Shown in pieces: positions 1 through 9,761 of a stretch of DNA of 64,000 bases. Each line of letters starts with the position of its first letter. Position 1 is the first letter of the stretch. The stretch lies in contig JADNYJ010000066.1 of assembly GCA_015501075.1 (NCBI GenBank), positions 62,001 to 126,000 on the forward strand, in the 5' to 3' direction. This stretch comes from Gymnopilus junonius (taxonomy: Eukaryota > Basidiomycota > Agaricomycetes > Agaricales > Galerinaceae). Both the position numbers and the translations under genes were made by a program. The notes below the pieces were generated by a model. That model ran no database searches. It had not been told where the DNA came from and saw nothing but the letters and a program-made list of their open reading frames with translations.

Positions 1-195
1 GGGTCAGGAGCTGGAGGTGTGGGTTGTTGTGCGAGATCTTCAGAAGAGGAAGTGTAGTTGTGCCTGACTCTGTTTCCTGCCCGAACGGAGTATGTGTTTC
101 ACTGGAAGAGGGAGGAGTTGGTGGAGAAGTGTCCTCTTCCTTCAAATTTGGTGAGGAAGTGGTCTCCAAGATTTCGGATAGAATGGGCTCTGCGT

Positions 196-1315
196 TTAAG
201 ATGCTTGGTGTGGGTTTGAGGAGGGAGAAGATAGGGCCGACGACGACAACACCATACTGGCGGTGGGTATGATTGAAGAGACCGCAGAAACTACGACGCT
301 CGAAAAACTCTCAGCAGCGGCCTCGACATCCTTCTCTACGCTTCTCAGCAATTCAGCGTCGTCAGAAAAGCTGGGTATGAATCTCGTCCACCAAAATGCA
401 ATTCTCAACCCCCTATCCACGATGCGCTGTTTGAGAATCAAGGCAACGACTAACAAGAAAAAGAAGAATCCTGATAGGATGAGAACACGGTCTAGCCAAT
501 CAGATTTTTCGAGCGCGGTGACGAGTTGCTTGGAGGTGTACATGACGGTGGAGAGCGTATCGTGTTGTTGAGAAGCAGAGCGAAGGGTGGAGGTTGAGTC
601 TTGCAGGATTTGGGTGGAGAGGACAGAGCGTTCTAGTTCCGTTTGCATCAACGCGATTGTGCGTCGCAGGGCGTAAGTTACATCCGAGTTGGCTTTCATC
701 AGCGTGTCTTCCCTGAGTAGTTAACGTTTTGTTAGTTTTACATTAGGTAAAAAGAAGAGGTAACATACGCTGACTTTTCGTTAGAAGGTGATTTCCCTTT
801 TTCTGAGAGGACAGAGGCAGACGCCAGGAGCTCGTCTCGGTTTGATTTAGCACGTTGGTCGATAGCTTTTTTAGATGATAGGAGGGCTGCTCGCGTCTCG
901 ACTCTTAAGCTATATGATAGAGCATGAGTCAAAGACGTTCTGCGAGCTTAAATTATAGGCATACAGGTCAAGTTTCTCCCGAAAATCAGTAACCATCTCT
1001 CTCAACTCTTTCCTGTTCTTCTCGCCTCTGAGATCGTCTACCATTAAATCAAGGTCCTTTGAAAGCCAGTTCCTAAAAAGTAAGCCAAGACTAAACTAAA
1101 GAAGAGAAAAGTAGGGAAGGACAAACCTCGACCTGTCTTGTAAGCAATATTGTATCCTGCCTCACATCCTCCGCAAGGGACTGCTGCACAGCGAGCGGTC
1201 CAGTACATTTGCGCAGTGCAGGGATTTCGACCTGGGAGATGTGGTTGTGTCTCCTGTCAATATCTGAGATGAGGGAGAGAGCTTCTTCTGGGAGACGGCT
1301 AGGTATTGGAGGCAT
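196..1315 (-). CDS. SEC20: Sec20/BNIP1-family SNARE, Golgi-to-ER retrograde transport (3' end possibly beyond the window)
   Basis: Sec20 is an ER-resident Q-SNARE that acts with Ufe1, Use1 and Sec22 in fusion of COPI vesicles with the ER. Proposed exons are 1315-1127, 1056-965, 909-769 and 712-196, giving 312 aa. Introns 2 and 3 (GTATGC/ATAG and GTATGT/TCAG) are clear. Intron 1 is less certain: the best-looking acceptor (1074-1073) breaks the frame, so 1057 is preferred because it keeps phase. A helical SNARE-like stretch precedes one membrane segment at about residues 217-234 (VLILSGFFFFLLVVALIL). The segment before it (TSKQLVTALEKSDWLDR) and after it matches the Sec20 family pattern. The visible stop lies in the tail, but a -1 frame stays open from there to the window edge (see findings), so the true C-terminus may be longer. 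The start ATG faces the METTL25-like gene 149 bp away. Confidence 0.85.
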
Positions 1316-1464
1316 AGTGCCGGATGGAATTTGAAGAACGAGGTCGTCGTGGTCGTGGTCGTGTTCAACGCCAGTGCAACGCCTCCACACCGCCAGTGAC
1401 GTGGGTCGGCTTTCCCGGTCCGGTAAGCAACAACGGCCGCCATCGAATTTTTGCCTGGGCAAAC
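1316..1464. promoter_or_regulatory. Divergent promoter between SEC20 and the METTL25-like gene
   Basis: Only 149 bp separate the two divergent start codons, so both promoters must lie here or in the first exons. No convincing TATA box is visible. The call is inferred from gene layout. Confidence 0.5.
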
Positions 1465-3173
1465 ATGGAATCGTTGACCAGATTGCTCTCGGATCCACTC
1501 ACCATCCATCTTATAAGTACACATCCAAACATTTATGCTGTCACATCTACGTCTCCTCGTCTTCCAGGTGTATCTGACTGGCTCGATCTCGTCCAATTCT
1601 ACTCGACAGGCGAACTTGAAAGGACATGCAATTCTTCCAGGATTCCAGATGAACTCATCCATTTAATATCGTCCATCCGATATCTACAGCTCCATAGAGG
1701 GCCTATACCAATGCCTAAAATTCTCAGGCTTCACTCAGAACAGGGAATGTCCCCTAAAAAAGCTCATGAAGTATCACGCATGGCTACGTACATCGTCGAC
1801 CTCGCACCTCGCCTCGCCTCCTCCTCAAGTTCTTCCTTACGAATAGTAGATATCGGTGCTGGACAAGGATATCTCACACGCGCTCTCAAGGCGCATTTGC
1901 CCAATTCTCACATCCTTGCTCTAGATGCAGATGTCGAGCAAACAAAGGGAGCGCAAAAGTGGGAGAAGAGACTTCTTCCCAAGGAGGCTCAACGTCCACC
2001 AATTGATCATAAAGTGGTATTTATCTCGCCCGATACATTACTTGCTACCGTGGACGAGTGGATAAACGAATTAGAAGAAGGCTGGGAGAAGTTGGAACGG
2101 GTTCCCGTCCTTTTCGTGGCTCTCCACGCATGCGGCTCTTTGACTCCAGATGTTCTACGTGCTTTTATCCACGTCGCTAAGAACAATAACACTGACCTAA
2201 GAAACTGGTATCCTGCAGGCGTTGTCGTTGTAGGTTGCTGCTACAACCTCATGAATCCCTCAGGTTCGTTCTTCCCCTGGCTCTCGTTATTTCAATCAAC
2301 AAACGTGACCTCCCTGGAATGATTGAAATAGATTATCCCCCCTCAACTAAACATCTCCCAATATCAGCTTACCACCTCGCAGCTCAGATACCCTCCCAGT
2401 GGCTCCTCCCCTCCTCCAATTCCTCTGAGTCTCCCAAAATCGATCCGGCAGTGGCACTTTCAATAAGAAAAGTGACGTGGCGCGCTCTGCTTTCAAAATC
2501 CCTAGAAAGTTCATCCTCTTTCCCTTCCAACCTCGCCCCTCCAGATGATAAACCCCATACACAAGCGAAATCAGCTACCGTTCCTGCGCGCTGGTCTCGC
2601 CGTCCTTCATCTGTTACAGAGCAACAATACGATCCACCTGAATCAGGCACCGGGCTCACGCCCACCATGAACCGCCTCGGTCGCCTTAGAGACTCTGTGT
2701 ATACCTCCTGGAACACATTTCTTCACGCTGCAGAGGATAAACTCGGCGTCAAGTTTGATGAGATGGAATTCGATGTTGAGGAAGAAGGTGATATTGATCG
2801 GCATATTGATGGACCTGAAAGCCCGTCCAGATTAACTGTTAAAGAAGAGAAAGACGAGCGAAGGAAAATGAGAAAAGAGAGAGGAAGGGATCAGAAACTC
2901 GAAAATGAACTGGCGGTTTTGCATGTCATGCGATGCCTACTGGGACCTGCGATTGAGAGCGTGATATTGCTGGATCGAATTGGATGGGTTCGGAAAGAGC
3001 TGGGACTGGGTGTCGCTTCTGACGACGTTGTTGGAAAGGAAGGCGAAGAAACAGGCTCAACTACTACTTCTCAGTTCCGCGCAGACCTTGTTAATCTATT
3101 CGATCAAGCGACGGGGAGCGGGCGGAATGTAGCCATCGTTGTTGTACCCCAAACAATCGACCTTGAGGCTTGA
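1465..3173 (+). CDS. METTL25/RRNAD1-family methyltransferase-like protein
   Basis: Exons 1465-2263 and 2332-3173 are joined across a 68-bp intron (GTTCGT...ATAG) and give 546 aa. An SAM-binding motif I, VDIGAGQGYLTRAL, lies at about residues 128-141. The family signature HACGSLTP follows at about 221, and GCCYNL at about 257 sits just before the splice junction. The C-terminal half carries a lysine/glutamate-rich insertion, then a short conserved-looking segment (LHVMRCLLGPAIESVILLDR) as in METTL25-type proteins. The family is annotated as ribosomal RNA adenine dimethylase domain-containing (RRNAD1) or METTL25; the substrate in fungi is not established, so only a probable SAM-dependent methyltransferase is claimed. 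The ATG at 1465 was chosen because conserved-looking sequence starts shortly after it; an upstream in-frame extension to 1324 is R-rich and overlaps the divergent promoter. Confidence 0.85.
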
Positions 3174-4101
3174 CTCTTCGACGTTTTGATGCCAGTGTCA
3201 TGCATAATACAATCCAATTGAGGAGTATCTACACGGGTCTGGGACATGGACAGGTTCATTGATCTCACAGCGTAATGATGTATGACTAGCCTGAATCCAG
3301 GCTATTGCACAAAATTGCTGTTTACATTTGATAGTTTGTGTGCTCTTAGACCCAGCAATATGCCATCAATTGAAACCTGTTATGGGTTGTCAGTTAAATT
3401 TGACATTGATGAATTATGTATAGTGCATTCAAAATTATTTGCATGGATTATATGCAAAAGATGACCTCTTATAATGGATCCGTCACGACTTTTTCCTAAT
3501 CCGTCCATAATTCCCATTTAAATCTGCGGACCAAAATAGGATTTGATTTTGCTTCGCGAAAGCGGTGCGAGTGCACCTTTACACCAGGATGAAACAAGTT
3601 GTGTGTATGTCGTCCAGACCTTTCAAAGTAAAACGGGGAAGTTAGTTGACAGTGACAGGCCCCTTTGCGGCCGCATTGGGACCAACACTCCTGTTCCGGC
3701 GCACCGGATCGGAGAATTTTTTGGTGCGCATCATCGACGACCACTGATTGGCTGTCTCGCTAAATCATGTGTGTGGAAGTTACGAGTTTGGCACAGCCGC
3801 TTCCCCTACCTTCCAAATGACATTTCCCATTTGTCGAGTGGAACGCCAATGCAATCATCTCACCTGTCTGTTTGTCGGAAGAAGAATTGGAGGGTTGCTC
3901 ATTGACAATAGGAGTCTGGAACTTGCTCACCTGGGGCTCGTAGCCTTGCTTGGAATATATAAAGGGGCGTCTCTGTAGAATGTCGCAACACAGAAAGCTG
4001 GTCTTTCACATCCTTCTTTACAATCTAACACACTAAGCTGAGCTTGGTCCCCTTTCCTCTTATCCCATTCGCATATTCTTCACAACCAGTCGAAAATTGA
4101 A
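3174..4101. other. Intergenic region upstream of the secreted-protein gene
   Basis: About 930 bp without a supportable gene. Short open frames at 3282-3464 and 3543-3978 have no recognisable domain. The right end carries the promoter of the next gene, including a TATA box. Confidence 0.5.
3956..3963 (+). promoter_or_regulatory. TATA box
   Basis: TATATAAA lies 139 bp upstream of the start codon of the secreted-protein gene and is followed by a CT-rich stretch and an A-rich leader, the usual layout of a strongly expressed fungal gene. Confidence 0.6.
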
Positions 4102-5225
4102 ATGCTTTTCCAACGTTGCTTCCTCCTGGCAGCTGCATGCCTCACGGTCTCAGCTCTTCCCATCTCTCAACCCAATAGATTCACAGCGCGGGACGTAAAT
4201 GCCTCAGCAGGTGAGCAGGCTCTGGTCCTAGAAAATCCTTGTTAATTAATGAAAATGTTGAGCTCTTTACGATCGTGCTGTTGACGCAGTATACGCTGAG
4301 CTTGTTCGACGCGTCCTCGATGATCATCAACTCAGCGAAGAAGTATTAGCGACTCAGAAAGCTCAAGCACAGAAGGTGGTTGCCGACAACGAAAAGCACA
4401 AGCAGGTAGACAAGATCAAGAAGGCCACTCCCAAGGTCCGCGCACCAGACGATAAAGTTGCTGGAAAGAGCCCCAAGGAACGTGCTGCGCTGCATCAGGA
4501 GGCGAATGATAAAGCCAAAGATAGAGCTGTCACTGAGGCGCAGAAGAAATCCAAGGCCGAAAGGACGCAAAAATGGGAAGACGCGAAAGGCAAGCTTGCA
4601 CCTGTGGTGGGCTCTGGCTCTGGAAGTAGAAAGATCTTGGATCCTGGCGAGAAAGCACAAGTCGCCGGCGCTTTGCACGATGCAGCTGAGAAGATGCAAC
4701 ACACTGTAGACATTCCAGGAAAGAAGGATGAATATACAGTGGGAACACGTACGTCTTATCTTGACTTTCTTTCGGACATATTGATCTAAGATAAGTTGTA
4801 ACCGTTCTTTCAGACACTAGCAATGGCAAGGACGTTCGTAAAGCTGTTATGAACTCAATCCTGCACGAAGATGTTCCTGTTGGACGAGGCATCAATAAGA
4901 TGGTATGTCCCCTTAAGTTAAGATTAACCCCTAGTATTCAATCCACCATCTCCAGCCCAAGGAATTCCGCAATGAACCCTATGCCCCCACACATCCTACT
5001 ATGGCAGGACAACGCCCCATAAACAACCCTTCCGGAGCAAAATTAAACGAGTATCCAGTCACTTCGCAATCCCAAGGTTGGATTGGATCAGGTCAAGTAG
5101 GTCCTGCTCGTGTTATCACCTCTAGCACAGGAGGAGTCGACACTTTGCATGGCGTAGTTGGCCATGATGTTTCCAAAGGCGGTGACAAAGATGATCACTA
5201 TCTGGCTGTGCATAAGAAGAATTAG
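4102..5225 (+). CDS. Secreted lysine/alanine-rich protein of unknown function
   Basis: Four exons (4102-4210, 4290-4748, 4814-4902, 4956-5225) give 308 aa. Introns are 79, 65 and 53 bp with good GTGAGC/GTACGT/GTATGT donors. Residues 1 to about 19 (MLFQRCFLLAAACLTVSA) form a classical signal peptide. The mature part is very hydrophilic: a K/E/A-rich, probably helical middle (repeated KK, AEK and DDK groups), then a G/S/P-rich tail ending in basic residues. I see no catalytic motif and no cysteine pattern typical of hydrophobins or effectors. A TATA box 139 bp upstream suggests regulated or strong expression. Family not recognised; it could be a cell-wall-associated or secreted lineage-specific protein. 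Confidence 0.8.
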
Positions 5226-5458
5226 ATGTCATGAAACAGAGTAAATATGTAGTCGAAAATAAAGAACGCCTTAAAAATACCAATGCAAACTATCATAATG
5301 TGCCTTCACTTTATTTGTTTCGCCTTAGAACCATAGCATAAAATGGATGCGCGTTTTGGCATAAATTGACGTACACCCTAATCTTTGTCGAAGATGCATA
5401 TGCAAAGTTTACGCTTTCACAGAAAACTATCGTTGAACAAATTCATTGGCAAATGAAG

Positions 5459-6613
5459 CTACTTACCACCCAAACTCCACTCACTAACATCCTTCCCAAT
5501 TTTCAGCACGATGGAGTCTACATTAAAAGTTCCAACTTTCGAAGACGACAGCTCTGCACCATACCGTTCATTGAGGTTTGTTATCAGTCGCGGTGGGATA
5601 TGGGAAATTGTAGGAAACTCTGCCAGATCAGAAAAACCTGGTGGATTTAGCATTGTCGACGTTGAAGATGGTATATTGTTTGCTAGTGAGTCAGGATCAG
5701 GAGTATTGTCAGGCGAGACAGGCGGTGCCATTTGAGGGCTTTCTTCAGGCCTTTCAAGAAGAGCCCAAGCGATCGAGGCATGGAATCTCGGTTGCTCGTA
5801 ATACGTCTGTTGGCGAATTGCCTCAAGAGCAGGTGTAAGCGCATTGACCAAAGAACGTAGCTATATTATCTAGGTCAGCGAAAGCTGAGTAGAAGTTGAA
5901 GTAAAAATCATACTTCGTGGTAACCAGCGCCGATTTCCAAGGTTAGAAATGTTCTGCTTTTTTCATCGTTAACCAGCTCTGAAAACGTCGCAAACGACGC
6001 TATGAAACTAACGAAGACCAATATATAAGTAAAACGCTCGGCATAATGAGCATGCAAGAAACGTACGACTTAGACCCTTTAGCAATATTCCTTACAGCCC
6101 TTTTTAGGTCCTCTCTCTGATGAGCCCTCAGGAAAATCGGCCTCGAAAGCGAGATATGCAGTTCTTTTTTTGGTTCCTCGCCTGTTACATCCTCGCCTGT
6201 TTTGGCATTCTCGTTCTTTGCCATCCATATATCACGCAAAGCGGGTATCTCCTCCTTCGCATCGCGGAGGACAGCCTGAACGACCTTGTATAACCGTGAC
6301 ATAGGACTATGACGACCCAGATTCAACGAGACGTACACATGTGCTGCGAACTGACCCTCTACATGCGGTGTGCTCCTGATGCGACCTTGGTGGATAGCCG
6401 GATCGTCAATGTGGTCTGGAGCAACTATGGTGGTGGACACCGGGGGAAGTTTACTGGAAGTCGTCAATGGCCAAGAATATGAAAAGAGGCAGAGTAATAC
6501 CGCTTTTTTGCTGGTGGTTGAGGTCGGATGTCCGTTGACTTTTCTATCCTTTCGGACTCATCGTCTTCGTCTGAACTTGCATAGCTCACTAATGCAATAT
6601 TCGATCTTTTCAT
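5459..6613 (-). CDS. USB1: U6 snRNA 3'-end phosphodiesterase Usb1/Mpn1
   Basis: Four exons (6613-6501, 6453-6067, 6007-5914, 5860-5459) give 331 aa; introns are 47, 59 and 53 bp. Usb1 is a 2H-family 3'-5' exoribonuclease that trims and caps the U6 snRNA 3' end with a cyclic or terminal phosphate in the nucleus. Both catalytic H-x-S motifs are present: HIS at about residues 137-139 (ELHISLSR) and HAS at about 225-227 (FHASIAWALLE), in the expected order and spacing. The N-terminus has an acidic serine run (SYASSDEDDESE) and then a basic PPAKKRKLP patch, common in Usb1 and a plausible nuclear signal. The conserved block NDEKSRTFL sits between the two motifs. The tail after the second motif carries a long P/S-rich insert. 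The gene is divergent from F-box paralogue 1. Confidence 0.93.
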
Positions 6614-6871
6614 TGGCATCTTTCAGACGACAGTTTATAGAACGTAGAGCAAAAGAAAGAAGAGTAACCCTAACCCAAACAGTCAAGATCAGAGATGTTT
6701 TAGCTACCAGAAAACTCTCCAGTCAACTCTCAATCCTTCGCGTTTTTCATCAGGACTTGCCTTCCCGGTTGAGGCTTTCGTTTTATCTGATTGGGCTGCA
6801 TTGTACAAAAGTATGCAAACTGAAGCATATTTCCAATCATTCTAAATATCTCATAGTTTATACGCACCAGG
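6614..6871. promoter_or_regulatory. Divergent promoter between USB1 and F-box paralogue 1
   Basis: 258 bp separate the two start codons. No TATA box was recognised. Inferred from layout only. Confidence 0.4.
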
Positions 6872-8456
6872 ATGGACACTTGTCATACTTGCGGAAATCT
6901 TGACCCCGTGGATCACGAACCATACCGAACGTGTCAAGCAGCCTCTTGTTACGGGTGCAAGATGCTCGACGGCATCAACGACCGAATTTCAAAGGCTAAA
7001 GCCCAATTGGCCTCCCTTCTGAACGCGCGCCATCAATTAAAACCGAGACTCAATCAAATTCACAAGTCGATAATCGACCGACTGCCTGTGGAAGTAGTTT
7101 CTTCCGTTTTTGAATTCTCGATCAGCAATGTGTTGGATCCGAGGTGGGAGAAGGCTTCATGTCTCCTTTATTCTTGGGTGCGGTCTGTCGATCCTGGCGT
7201 CGCATAGCGTGGTCGACACCAAGCCTCTGGAAATCCCTGAAGTTCAACATCGAGTATCATACTACTGAGGATGAATCTGGACTCGCTATCCAGTGGTTAA
7301 AGCGATCTGGACAATTACCACTGTTTATTAGCCTGGAGTCCGCTTACATGAACCAATCCACGTCTTATATTTGGCCCATTTACTCCCTCTGCTCGACTTT
7401 TTGAACCAGAACTCTCACCGATGGCATACCTTAATTCTAAAGGTCCCTACCGCCATCTTTCCCGTCTTTCTGATGCTCAGCACGGCTCACCCTTGTTGCA
7501 ACACCTCGCCGTCGGACTTACCATTGTCTGAAGGTCATCTGAATATCACACAAGCGGCACCAATACATGTCGACGTTGGTCACATCCTCTATGATCAACT
7601 CCGCTTCAATTGGGATAATTTATTATATATCTCAGCCATGTCCTTCATTATCGACGAAGTCATAGAAGTAATGCGCAATGCTCCACAACTGTTAAGCGGC
7701 GACTTTACTATCAAAAACAAGGAGTCTTCTCACACCATACCGACCCAAGTTTCTGCACAGGTTGCCTGCAAGGAATTGGTATACCTGAATGTGACATCTA
7801 GGACAACCCAGTCATTTCACTCTTTTCTCGATAACGTGGTTTGCCCCACCTTGACAGATTGTACACTCATATGTCGTGGCCTATTAGAAGTGTCCGTCCG
7901 CTCACTATTGTCTTTCTTCGGGCGTTCGGGCCACCTTTTGCACAAGCTCACCATAAGTCGTATTCCTTTGGCGGGCCAAGATATCACTGACATATTAAGA
8001 TTAACACCCTGGCTCACGGATCTTTCCTTGACGCTGCACACACACAACCGCAATGGAGCCACGCCGGACGCCTTTTGCGAAGCCCTTTCCGCCCATCTGT
8101 TTGGATTTATGGACCCTGTTACAGGAGATTGTGGTGAACCCGCTGATCCTCTAGTTCCACACCTTGAAAATTTCGCGCTGATTGGCGATTTTGGTGCATT
8201 TCCATCCCAACTTATAGAGGGACTATTCACTCCTTTCGTTCTTCCTACTACCACCCGTCTGCGGCCATTGAAAGTGATCAAAATATGTTTCCTCTCCGCC
8301 CGTCACGGTGATTCCATTCCCTACATCAACGAAGAGAGCCTTGATAAAATTGTGGAACTTCAGGAGCAAGGTGTAGAGTTCAACATTTGTGGCATTTTTG
8401 ATCATGGTTGTGCCGACTTGATCGACATGTCTCTGGCAAAGTTGAAGAGGATGTGA
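6872..8456 (+). CDS. F-box protein, paralogue 1, with N-terminal cysteine cluster (two 1-nt frame breaks)
   Basis: Intronless; 528 aa once two missing bases are allowed (1585 + 2 = 1587 nt). The N-terminus has cysteines at residues 4, 7, 21, 26 and 29, the same spacing as paralogue 3. A short coiled-coil-like helix follows, then an F-box-like segment beginning IIDRLPVEVVSSVFEF at about 66 and continuing GAVCRSWRRIAWSTPSLW. The rest is a leucine-rich, LRR-like region. F-box proteins normally recruit substrates to SCF ubiquitin ligases through Skp1; the substrate is unknown. The frame breaks are near 7163 and in the T run at 7370-7372. Both look like single-base losses, and reading resumes without loss of similarity to paralogue 3, so I treat the gene as probably intact. 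A genuine pseudogene remains possible. Confidence 0.7.
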
Positions 8457-9363
8457 AAAGAGAATATGAGATGGACGACGGGTCGGGCGAAGAGTTGTCG
8501 TCTGACTCATAAAAGTAATGAGTATTTATTAGTCGATATCCTGCTTTTTTTATTTCCATTTTTCTTTTACGACGTTCCAGGACCATATCATGATTGTCGC
8601 TCAAATCAAGCTTAAATAACGAAGTTCCGAGGCATTTTTATAAAATTGCTAACGCATTAGCCCAAGGGCAGGAGCCGAACTTCTCTCTATGTCAGAATTG
8701 GCGAAGAACTCATAATGCACATCCGTGACCCTTGCCAAACCTATGCAATTAGTCATGAAAAAGATATGCCCTCAACTCTCTGACAAATCAATTCTTGACG
8801 TCGACCAACTTGAAGAGGCCCTTGATAAGTTTGGAACTTCAAAAAGACGGTCCCATTTTTGATAACGGCTTTCAAATTGGTAAGATATGTTGTCTGTTCA
8901 TGAGTTTTGCGAGTCCTCGAAAAAATCTTGAAAGTATTTTTTAAATTGATGTTTTCAGTTACACACTTTAGAATCAAGGCTCCCGACTTTCAGAACCGAA
9001 CAACGTTTGGGATCGGCTTCACCCATCGTCAGTCATCGTTCCGCGAACTAATCGTATGACGTCATATCATTTTCTCAAATTAGCGCTCTTCCGTCCGGAG
9101 CAGGTCATAGCTCTGATTGACGGAAATAGCTCGCCATTCCATCGCCATCTCTACCTTATATCGAGAACGCGTGCGTCATTGCTGCGCATTATCCTCTGCC
9201 TTCTTGCTGTACTACTTGCCGTCCCACCGCTCCATGGAGGTGGGTATAGGTAAGTACGCCAGTCCAGAGTGGCTATTTCAGCCACCCGAGTGAAGGCGCC
9301 CCTTTCCGTGATCCGTTCAGTTCGTGGCAGCAGACCTTGGCCTATTCAATTTCTTGGAGTGGC
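8457..9363. other. Intergenic region left of the copia insertion
   Basis: About 900 bp with no supportable gene. A 65-codon frame at 9056-9253 is short and unrecognised. The right end is the retrotransposon target site. Confidence 0.5.
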
Positions 9364-9368
9364 TAAGC
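9364..9368. repeat. Target-site duplication, left copy
   Basis: TAAGC directly abuts the left LTR and is matched exactly by 14618-14622. Confidence 0.9.
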
Positions 9369-9738
9369 TGAAGAGAGCAATAAAACTCAGAGTCAGACAC
9401 GTAGTGACGACGACTATGGTATGTATTATCTACCTGAAGAGAGCAATAAAACTAGGTAGATAGTATAAGTAAATAATGTGAGGTGTAGTATAATTAAGGG
9501 CTCACCTCAGAGTCAGACACGTAGTGACGACGACTGAGGGAGCCCTGTACTCTATGGAAAGGTTTGTCCGTGATCGAACGGGTGGCTGGATAAACTGTAC
9601 AGTACCACCCAGAAGAGAAAATGGAAGTAAAAGAGTAGTGGTAGCCAGTACCGAAAAGGGGACAGACACGAATAAGGAAAGTGGAAATATGAAACCTAAA
9701 TATAGTAAGCACCTGGGCGTGAGTCGTCTATCTCAACA
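9369..9738 (-). repeat. 3' LTR of the copia element
   Basis: 370 bp; near-identical to 14248-14617. It contains an internal duplication: the AGAGTCAGACACGTAGTGAC block occurs at about 9389 and again at about 9511, and GAAGAGAGCAATAAAACT occurs at 9371 and about 9436. Confidence 0.95.
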
Positions 9739-9747
9739 CTCCCCCAG
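9739..9747 (-). other. Polypurine tract of the copia element
   Basis: Read on the minus strand, CTGGGGGAG immediately precedes the 3' LTR, the expected position of the plus-strand primer. Confidence 0.7.
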
Positions 9748-9761
9748 ATGACGAGAACCCA

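Noticed and set aside
1057..1074. Acceptor at 1074-1073 for SEC20 intron 1
   Set aside because: A good consensus, but it leaves exon 2 out of phase; the acceptor ending at 1057 keeps the 313-codon frame. An undetected base error could revive it.
6872..8456. F-box paralogue 1 as a pseudogene
   Set aside because: Only two breaks, both single-base, one in a T homopolymer, and the corrected length is an exact multiple of three; the same pattern occurs in conserved single-copy genes here.
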